50,765 nt of DNA from contig NZ_RZOY02000022.1 of assembly GCF_004022705.2 (NCBI RefSeq), forward strand, positions 19,484 through 70,248, in the 5' to 3' direction. The notes under the pieces are model-generated. The model had not been told where the DNA came from. It made no database searches and saw nothing but the letters and a program-made list of their open reading frames with translations. The position numbers were made by a program, and so were the translations under genes. Shown here piece by piece: positions 45,017 to 50,765 of the stretch. Numbering within the stretch: position 1 is the stretch's first letter; the number at the start of each line of letters is the position of its first letter. The DNA is from Mesorhizobium sp. M2D.F.Ca.ET.226.01.1.1. GTDB lineage: Bacteria; Pseudomonadota; Alphaproteobacteria; Rhizobiales; Rhizobiaceae.

Positions 45017-45394
45017 CTAGGGCGACGGCAGATCGTATCGTGTTACGATTGCAATGCCGTTTTCGATCTCGATTTCGATAACTTCATTAATCAGGAATTC
45101 CTCTGGGCCAAGATCCTCGAGGAGAGCATCGAAGAGCTCTCTCTGTTTTTCAGGCCCGACCTGAGGGACGACGATAATCAGGCCGGCGTGAACCGGTTCT
45201 TTGGCATAGAGCTTCCTGAAGTCCTTAGCATTGTTGGTGACGAAGGTGAAATCCTCATCGATAATGAGCGGCATGAGGTCCCAGTCGGTTTCGCCGCTTA
45301 GCCCAAGCCAGTTGACGTGGTTTGCTTCATGTCCGCGTTCTTGGGCTACCGCAACCAGAGACGTGTGCAGGCACTCATCGATCAGAAACCTCAC
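45017..45394 (-). CDS. DUF5615 PIN-like protein, probable toxin
   Basis: This 125-residue protein has the DUF5615/PIN-like features Phe-Leu-Ile-Asp-Glu-Cys-Leu at the N-terminus and Phe-Val-Thr-Asn-Asn-Ala-Lys-Asp-Phe-Arg in the middle. These supply acidic residues typical of a PIN-type RNase site. It is the second gene of a two-gene unit, four bases after the DUF433 gene. Such pairs are usually toxin (DUF5615) and antitoxin (DUF433). It lies directly after the defence operon on the opposite strand. Confidence 0.85.
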   Translation of the reverse strand: MRFLIDECLHTSLVAVAQERGHEANHVNWLGLSGETDWDLMPLIIDEDFTFVTNNAKDFRKLYAKEPVHAGLIIVVPQVGPEKQRELFDALLEDLGPEEFLINEVIEIEIENGIAIVTRYDLPSP

Positions 45395-45398
45395 GAGG

Positions 45399-46049
45399 TC
45401 ACACGCGTCTCGACCTGGCCGACGGACCTGGGTCGCCCTTCAAAACCACGCGCTTCGACGACTTTATTTTCACGCCCTGCTCGACCAGCTTCTTAGGCCG
45501 CCCACGAACCGGGTGCGCGGCGACCCACATTCTGGCGAGCTCAATCACGCGCGGCGTTAGCTTCGGATATCCCTCCAGAACCTCCGCTTCATCTGCGCCC
45601 TGCGCTAGCATCGTCGTGATCATACGAACAGGGATGCGGGTTCCTTTGAAGACAGGCTCTCCGCCCATCACCCCTTTAACGCGGCCGATGGCGGCCTCCG
45701 CTTCATCAAGATCCACGATGCGCGCTTTGAGCTGTTTACGTGCCTCGGCGACGTCGACGATCAGCAGGTCGTCGGCCCTTACGGTCTTGGCCCTTGGGGC
45801 AGCTTTGATTTCCTCGAACAGGCGGTAGCGACGATCAGCGGGCAATGTCGCACCCACGCCATACCAAAGCTTGAGCCGCAGCAAATCCTCGCCGGTCAAT
45901 GCCCGTCGGACGACCCCACCGATGCGCCGAGCAGTGCTTGGCACAGTATCGACAATGCGTTTGTCGATCGCATTGTGCACGGCCTTGATTCCTATCCCGC
46001 TGACGGCGGCTGCCTCTGCGGGGGTGTAGATGCGAGCAAGTGTGCCCAT
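45399..46049 (-). CDS. DUF433 antitoxin-type protein
   Basis: This 216-residue protein has an N-terminal MerR/helix-turn-helix-like part (Ile-Tyr-Thr-Pro-Ala-Glu-Ala-Ala-Ala-Val-Ser-Gly). A DUF433 domain lies in the C-terminal third (GGEPVFKGTRIPVRMI, then Leu-Glu-Gly-Tyr-Pro-Lys-Leu-Thr-Pro). I take the start at MGTLARIYT, preceded by an AGGAGAAG ribosome site. The open frame continues 142 codons upstream but that part does not look coding. It is probably the antitoxin and repressor of the pair with the downstream DUF5615 gene. Confidence 0.86.
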   Translation of the reverse strand: MGTLARIYTPAEAAAVSGIGIKAVHNAIDKRIVDTVPSTARRIGGVVRRALTGEDLLRLKLWYGVGATLPADRRYRLFEEIKAAPRAKTVRADDLLIVDVAEARKQLKARIVDLDEAEAAIGRVKGVMGGEPVFKGTRIPVRMITTMLAQGADEAEVLEGYPKLTPRVIELARMWVAAHPVRGRPKKLVEQGVKIKSSKRVVLKGDPGPSARSRRV

Positions 46050-46074
46050 TATTCTTCTCCTTATAAAGAATAAT
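46048..46074. promoter_or_regulatory. 9-base perfect inverted repeat over the DUF433 ribosome site and start
   Basis: ATTATTCTT (46048-46056) and AAGAATAAT (46066-46074) are exact reverse complements nine bases apart. They overlap the start and ribosome site of the DUF433 gene and the A/T-rich promoter area. The position is typical for an autoregulatory operator of a toxin-antitoxin pair. Confidence 0.6.
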
Positions 46075-46582
46075 ATAGGCCGTTTGACCCCCTCCGTAAA
46101 GGCACGCGTCTTTGGAATCACGGCGGTTAGCAAAGGCGGTGGTGAGCCGAGAGGCCTCACAAACCCTTGGGGCTCGAGATGGCAGACTCGGCGCAGTATA
46201 ATTGCGCTAACTATCGAATTTGCAGTTGGCGACAAACGACACACGAGTTCGTCGCGGACTTTTAACTCTGCGAAGGCGCGTCTTCGAGCGCTTTGAAACC
46301 CTACACCCATCTGCAGGCCATCTGTATCAAGCTTTGGACCAAAACCGTTTCCATCGCTCACGAGCGTTCTCTCTGGGGGTCTCAAGTGGGGCTTGCCCAT
46401 GGCCACGAATTTTTGGGCGACAGCGGTGCAGAGGCCGCATACCGCTGCCTGCTTGACGTCGCTGACCGTGTCCATGTCCGAAATTTGCCTACAAATTTCG
46501 GACGCCCTTGGGCGCGCTAGATTCGCTATGGAAAGCTGGAAGCACTCGCAAGCCCGGTGGCCACAGCGTCTGCAGCGCCAAG
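46075..46582. other. stretch without a recognisable gene
   Basis: This is about 500 bases upstream of the toxin-antitoxin unit. Open frames on both strands are short. The apparent 142-codon N-terminal extension of the DUF433 frame lies here and does not look coding. Confidence 0.4.
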
Positions 46583-47105
46583 CTATTCCTCCGTATCCAA
46601 ACCCGCATCCTCATGGCCACTAGCCAACTCTGGCATAATTTCACCAGCAAGCAGCTCATCTCTGCTCAGCAGCCCGGCATCCTCGAGCGCCTCGCAGTCC
46701 GGGAGATCGCGAAGCGTGTCGAGGCCGAACTCGAGCAGGACGCTTTTGTCGTCACATAGGTGTAGGGAGCGCCGGGCGTCGGACTGCGCGGGTTCGACGC
46801 GATCAGGCCGGTGCCGCAGATGGCCGATCAGGTCGCGACTGATTACTTCCCGAAAACCGACGACAATTCGGCGCGGGTAATCGGCTGGAAGTGCCGATGC
46901 ACATCAGCATCAGCACGTCCGACCACGTCAGGTCCACGGCACGCCCGCTGCTTCCGCAGGCGCGGATGGCATCGGCATAGGCCGGCCGTGTCAGGTGCTT
47001 CCAGCCGCCGGCGACAGCGACGAGGTCATAGGGCCGTCCGCGCAGCTCTCGGATGTCGTCGATGAGAAGGTCACGGGCGAGCTCGCGGGAGAGACTGCAC
47101 CGCAA
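46583..47105 (-). pseudogene. scpB-like (chromosome segregation) gene, frameshifted
   Basis: The first frame reads Gly-Arg-Pro-Tyr-Asp-Leu-Val-Ala-Val-Ala-Gly-Gly-Trp, then a Leu-Thr-Arg-Pro-Ala-Tyr-Ala-Asp-Ala-Ile-Arg helix, typical of ScpB winged-helix proteins. A shift near 46900 gives Phe-Gln-Pro-Ile-Thr-Arg-Ala-Glu-Leu-Ser. Another shift near 46790 gives FGLDTLRDLPDCEALEDAGL, followed by the stop at 46583. Rhizobial symbiosis elements often carry ScpB-like genes. This one is dead. Confidence 0.75.
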
Positions 47106-48201
47106 GCGCGTCCCGCGCGCGCGAACTGCTCGATCAACTGATCTCAGACGACGACGAATCTCGTCCAGATTCCAAAAGCGGTGGCCGCAGCGGCGCTTTG
47201 CGGGCTCGCGTTACCACAGATCGCAGAACTGTGATCTCGCCTTGTGCCCGAGACCGCAATCTGGGCTCGCGACGAAGCATATCGCTTGCGATCATCAAAG
47301 GACGCGTCGACGCCGTCGGTTGCCTTTTCCACCGCCGCCTCACACATCGTGTTGGGGCTGAAGAGCTACCTGCAAATCCTCGCAACGGGCGCGGCCGCAT
47401 CCTTGATTTTACAAATTGACACGTCTTGGTTTTTAGAAAATGCCACGTGCGATGATGGCGCCAAAAAAAAATGTCACGCGAGATGATCATGCCTGAGGTA
47501 AATGGTCCGCCAAAGTTGGGAAAGGTATACCGGTTGAATGGTGGATAGGTACGCCGGATAAAAAGGGCTTCGGGTTCCGGAAGACGAACTAATCGACGGA
47601 TAGGCGCTGCTCGTGAGGGAAACTGCATGCGCATTACGGTTATGACCATCCAGGGATGTCGGATATGATCTTGAATAGTGACATTGCAGGCCAAAGAGCG
47701 GCCGAGAAGCTAGCAGAGGGCCTGAAATCGCAGGGCAAGCAGCAATACGAAGAAAGGTCGAGGGAACGCGAACGAGATGTGTCTCGTTAGGTCGCACGTT
47801 GCACCAGGGGTGCGTCGGAAGGCACTCCGCCGTGTCCTGAAGAGGTAGCCTGCACTTGAGAATAGCCACGGTGGTACCTTATTTTCGGCTGTGAAGCACA
47901 CGAGACCCGCGACGTGAGACCCAGTTGCTCAATACCCAGTTGCTGGGTGAGCGTGCATGACTGCCAACGGAAGGTCTTGCACGCACCCTCGCGATCTTGA
48001 GCAATGGTCGCCATGACTTTCTTCTTGCAGGCTTTTGAGTGGCCCAGCCTGCAATCACCAGACCCCACCGACTCTAAAGAGCGTGGCAGACGGGATAGTC
48101 GAGGTTGCCCGGCACAATTACGCTCAAGGCTTGCGCCGCCCAGAGGACACGCTGAAAAGGCAGCATGGGCGCGCAAGCACGCCATTCACGAGAGGTTCGA
48201 C
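47106..48201. other. 1.1-kb region of remnants
   Basis: No intact recognisable gene is visible. At 47417-47478 an A/T-rich stretch running from TGACACGTCTTGG to GTCACGCG resembles the ends of IS21-type elements, but no transposase accompanies it. Open frames at 47474-47869 (minus) and others are not convincing. Confidence 0.35.
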
Positions 48202-48465
48202 ATGAAGACTATGCAAGAAAAAGACATTCCGGCATTCGTGCAAGCAGTTGTGGAGGCCGGCTGCAACATTTGCGCGATTGGCAACTTGGGATATGTCTTT
48301 GGCGATGCTGATTTGACGCCGGCGCAACGGAGGTCCGTCGAGCCACAGCTGCGCAGGATTGCTGAGATCTACGGCGAACGCGATCATCTCATGGACGAGA
48401 TAGCTGTATATCTGCGGTCGATCGGACGCCATGTCGAGGTTGAGCCGAAGACAGGTGTTTCCTGA
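48202..48465 (+). CDS. small conserved-looking hypothetical protein
   Basis: This 87-residue protein begins MKTMQEKDIPAFVQAVVEAG. It has a Cys-Asn-Ile-Cys pair near residue 22 and an acidic, helical C-terminal half. The start follows a GAGAGG ribosome site. Upstream open frame sequence (48004-48201) reads differently and is likely leader. I recall similar small proteins in rhizobial symbiosis regions but cannot assign a function. Confidence 0.65.
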   Translation: MKTMQEKDIPAFVQAVVEAGCNICAIGNLGYVFGDADLTPAQRRSVEPQLRRIAEIYGERDHLMDEIAVYLRSIGRHVEVEPKTGVS

Positions 48466-49127
48466 TGGCCGCGATCGATCGCGTTCCGTAGTCGCCATTT
48501 CTATTGGGTAACGAGCAGCCGTCTTCCAACCTCTGAAACAAAAAAGAGGTGACCCCCAAAGGCCGCTCTCGAGACCGCAAGTCTGAGCCGCTAACGCATT
48601 GCGATAACCAGGCTGTCCGAACTGGGCGTCGATGCCTTCCTCGACCAGGTCGCGGTAGGCGGCGATCTCATCTACCGCATGCATAGCCAAGCCAGAGAAG
48701 TTTTCGGCAGCGGAATTCTCGGTCGCTTCCCCTTTTATGACTAGAGGGTGCGGCCGATCCGGCCGCGACGATCTCGCAGGGATTGCCATATACGGCAACA
48801 CGAACACCGGCGGATCAATACTCGGATAATGGCGGCCGGCTATGTAGCGATCGATCGCGCACCAACATATCAATGCAATAGCTTAGTTGCTTTCAAAGGC
48901 GGGTCTCTACGAACTGCAAGCAAGCTAAACGATTGCGTCAACTCTTCCTCGCAGAGCGAAAACTCCGCGCCCACGCGATTTCTCTGCTGGAACAGCGGCA
49001 CATCCTCAGCGCCAGGACACGGCCGCCGCCGTCGGGTTTTACGAAGCCGGTGATTGCATAAGTTGCCCGCAAGATATCATTGGTATCGGGAACGCCGCCG
49101 ATGCCGCATCCTGAATAGAGCGGCCGC
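48466..49127. other. 660-base region without a recognisable gene
   Basis: Short frames on both strands look like eroded coding sequence, for example Leu-Gly-Val-Asp-Ala-Phe-Leu-Asp-Gln-Val near 48620 on the plus strand. No family is recognised. Confidence 0.35.
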
Positions 49128-49355
49128 TTGCACCTGCCAGCCCGACGACCAGATCATATCTGCAACTCCATCTACCTGGACGTGGTGCAAATCACCTCGC
49201 TGAAGCCGCAAATCGTCGCCTTCGACCAGGATAACCACATCCGTGACCGCCTGAGCTACTCGGTCGATCTCGACGCACATGGCCGATACAGTTTTTCCAT
49301 CCTTCACGAAGCGAATGAGACTTTGGCCATTCCAGCCCTGGTCTACGGGGCGTGA
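49128..49355 (+). CDS. possible small hypothetical protein
   Basis: This is a 75-codon frame. The part from Ser-Ile-Tyr-Leu-Asp-Val-Val through Tyr-Ser-Val-Asp-Leu-Asp-Ala-His-Gly has protein-like composition. An equally long open frame lies on the opposite strand (49481-49077), so which strand codes, if either, is unclear. Confidence 0.25.
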   Translation: MHLPARRPDHICNSIYLDVVQITSLKPQIVAFDQDNHIRDRLSYSVDLDAHGRYSFSILHEANETLAIPALVYGA

Positions 49356-49420
49356 CTTGTCCCCGATGCATGCGCGAGCTCTCCGCTCGGCCGGCCGCCG
49401 GACGTCGCCACCGGCCGAAG

Positions 49421-49450
49421 GCGCCCGAAGGCGCCCGAAGGCGCTTGACA
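49421..49450. repeat. short tandem repeat
   Basis: The ten-base unit GCGCCCGAAG occurs twice in tandem with a third variant copy in front. No function is evident. Confidence 0.5.
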
Positions 49451-49483
49451 AAGCAGCACCGGCCCATTCAACTTGAGGCATTC

Positions 49484-49582
49484 ACCAGGGGAGTCCCGGT
49501 AAGGGGCTGAGATACTGCTGGCTTTCGCGGCGCAGTGACCCGTTGAACCTGATCCAGTTCATACTGGCGTAGGGACGGTGCA
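49484..49582 (+). promoter_or_regulatory. TPP riboswitch (THI element) upstream of thiC
   Basis: The conserved pieces of the THI box occur in order: AGGGGAGTCCC, GGGGCTGAGA, then GACCCGTTGAACCTGATCCA and GTTCATACTGGCGTAGGGA. Such RNAs bind thiamine pyrophosphate and shut off thiamine synthesis genes. It ends about 115 bases before the thiC start, in a leader with the ribosome site AAAGGAG. Confidence 0.95.
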
Positions 49583-49696
49583 AGCGCTTTGCGGGAGTTT
49601 ACGCCCGAGGTCCTGCTGCAGCAGGTCTACAGAAGCGTCTTTTCATCCTTCCGGCACAGAACTGGGTCTCCAATGCATGAGCAAAGGAGCCTCACG

Positions 49697-50765
49697 ATGA
49701 ATGCCCTCACCCCCGCCGTGTCGACGGGACCACTGCCCGCCTCGCGGAAAATCCACAAGCCCGGCGTCCTCTACCCGCAGATCAGGGTGCCGATGCGCGA
49801 GATTTCCGTCCATCCGACGGCCGGCGAACCGCCCGTCACCGTCTACGATCCGTCCGGCCCCTACACCGATCCATCAGTCCAAACCAGCATCGAAAAAGGC
49901 CTTGCCCGGCTTCGCCACGAATGGGTCACGGCGCGTTGCGATGTCGAAGCCTATGACGGCCGCCACGTCCGGCCGGAAGACAATGGATTCGCCACCGGCG
50001 AGCGCCTGACACCGGAATTTCCGATACGCAATCGGCCGCTCAAGGCCAAGCAGGGCAAGGCGGTGACCCAACTTGCCTATGCGCGCGCCGGCATCATCAC
50101 GCCAGAAATGGAGTTCGTAGCCATCCGCGAGAATCTCGGCCGCGAGGTGATGCGCGGCAAGCTGCAACGCGACGGCGAAGCCTTCGGCGCGGCGATCCCA
50201 GATTTCGTCACACCCGAATTCGTGCGCGACGAGGTGGCGCGCGGACGCGCAATCATTCCCGCCAACATCAATCATCCCGAGAGCGAACCGATGATCATCG
50301 GGCGAAATTTCCTGGTGAAGATCAACGCCAACATCGGTAACTCGGCTGTCACATCGTCGATGGCCGAAGAGGTCGAAAAGATGGTGTGGGCGATCCGCTG
50401 GGGCGCCGATACGGTGATGGACCTGTCGACCGGCCGCAACATCCACAACATCCGCGACTGGATCGTGCGCAATGCACCGGTGCCGATCGGCACGGTGCCG
50501 CTCTATCAGGCGCTCGAAAAGGTCGGCGGCATCGCCGAGGACCTCAACTGGGAGGTCTATCGCGACACGCTGATCGAGCAGGCCGAGCAAGGCGTCGACT
50601 ATTTCACCATCCACGCCGGCGTGCGGCTGCACTACATACCGCTGACCGTCGACCGGGTCACGGGCATCGTCTCGCGCGGCGGCTCGATCATGGCCAAATG
50701 GTGCCTGCACCATCACCGGGAGAGCTTCCTCTACGAGCATTTCGAGGAGATCTGCGACATCGCCA
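49697..50765 (+). CDS. thiC: ThiC, phosphomethylpyrimidine synthase (3' end outside window)
   Basis: ThiC makes the pyrimidine half of thiamine from aminoimidazole ribotide in a radical-SAM reaction. 356 codons are present and the gene runs off the right edge. Recognisable parts are MREISVHPT, the Gly-Pro-Tyr-Thr-Asp-Pro loop, IIPANINHPE and VKINANIGNSAV. A GADTVMDLSTG segment and the His-Ala-Gly-Val segment follow. The start MNALTPAVST follows the ribosome site AAAGGAG. Expression is controlled by the TPP riboswitch upstream. The C-terminal cysteine cluster is outside the window. Confidence 0.96.
   Translation, partial: MNALTPAVSTGPLPASRKIHKPGVLYPQIRVPMREISVHPTAGEPPVTVYDPSGPYTDPSVQTSIEKGLARLRHEWVTARCDVEAYDGRHVRPEDNGFATGERLTPEFPIRNRPLKAKQGKAVTQLAYARAGIITPEMEFVAIRENLGREVMRGKLQRDGEAFGAAIPDFVTPEFVRDEVARGRAIIPANINHPESEPMIIGRNFLVKINANIGNSAVTSSMAEEVEKMVWAIRWGADTVMDLSTGRNIHNIRDWIVRNAPVPIGTVPLYQALEKVGGIAEDLNWEVYRDTLIEQAEQGVDYFTIHAGVRLHYIPLTVDRVTGIVSRGGSIMAKWCLHHHRESFLYEHFEEICDIA

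Noticed and set aside
45399..46475. 358-residue form of the DUF433 protein
   Set aside because: The upstream part has no protein-like sequence, and the ribosome site and inverted repeat support the start at 46049.
47417..47478. IS21-like end
   Set aside because: A/T-rich terminal-repeat look only. No transposase or second end was found, so it is not called as an element.
48124..48873. 249-codon minus-strand frame
   Set aside because: It overlaps the better-looking small gene at 48202-48465 on the other strand and has no recognisable motif or ribosome site.
1..50765. CRISPR arrays, tRNA or rRNA genes
   Set aside because: No regularly spaced repeats and no tRNA-like cloverleaf or rRNA sequence were noticed while reading. 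A tRNA search program would settle it.

Overview
The window looks like the symbiosis region (island or plasmid) of a high-GC alphaproteobacterial rhizobium. Mesorhizobium is the best guess, from the NodA, NodC and NodD style and the mosaic of symbiosis genes and decayed fragments. The species is inferred from recognised protein families, not from a search.

Layout. (1) Positions 1-19.4 kb are a nodulation region. nodFE is present twice (1-1457, cut by the window edge, and 16005-17495) inside a direct repeat of about 2 kb. Between the copies lie nodABC-nodIJ-nodH (15151 down to 9546), a C4-dicarboxylate transporter gene dctA with a textbook sigma-54 promoter, a LacI-type regulator with a sugar-isomerase-like enzyme, one intact nodD (4599-5516) and a decayed IS110-type transposase. 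There are four nod boxes, and each sits between a nodD 5' end (one intact, three decayed) and a leftward reading unit. One of the four has no recognisable target. NodABC builds the lipo-chitooligosaccharide core, NodFE supplies an unsaturated acyl chain, NodH sulfates it and NodIJ exports it.

(2) Positions 18-26.7 kb are a graveyard with a few intact genes. Fragments of a multicopper oxidase, an HTH protein, a cysteine synthase, a thioredoxin, an M16 peptidase and a sugar-binding protein surround intact-looking genes for a TauD-type dioxygenase, a lone glutamate synthase small subunit and a SAM methyltransferase. Two sites match the NifA activator consensus TGT-N10-ACA. One is followed by a good sigma-54 promoter and the other by a weaker one, so parts of this region may be expressed in nodules.

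(3) Positions 26.9-46.1 kb look like a defence island. It holds a tightly packed three-gene operon (calcineurin-like phosphoesterase, P-loop ATPase, and an unrecognised protein with two Rossmann-like halves), the N-terminus of a restriction-endonuclease-like protein, and a zinc-hook AAA ATPase. It also holds a second three-gene operon (1987-aa DUF4011/SF1 helicase/nuclease/DUF3320 protein with an SbcD-like and an SbcC-like partner) and a DUF433/DUF5615 toxin-antitoxin pair with a perfect inverted repeat over its start.

(4) Positions 46.1-49.5 kb are mostly remnants, including a broken scpB-like gene, plus one small conserved-looking ORF. The window ends in thiC, preceded by a TPP riboswitch.

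Best candidates for something new are the two three-gene operons at 26.9-31.4 kb and 35.3-45.0 kb, and the repeated nodD/nod box/nodA modules with the 16-kb direct repeat.
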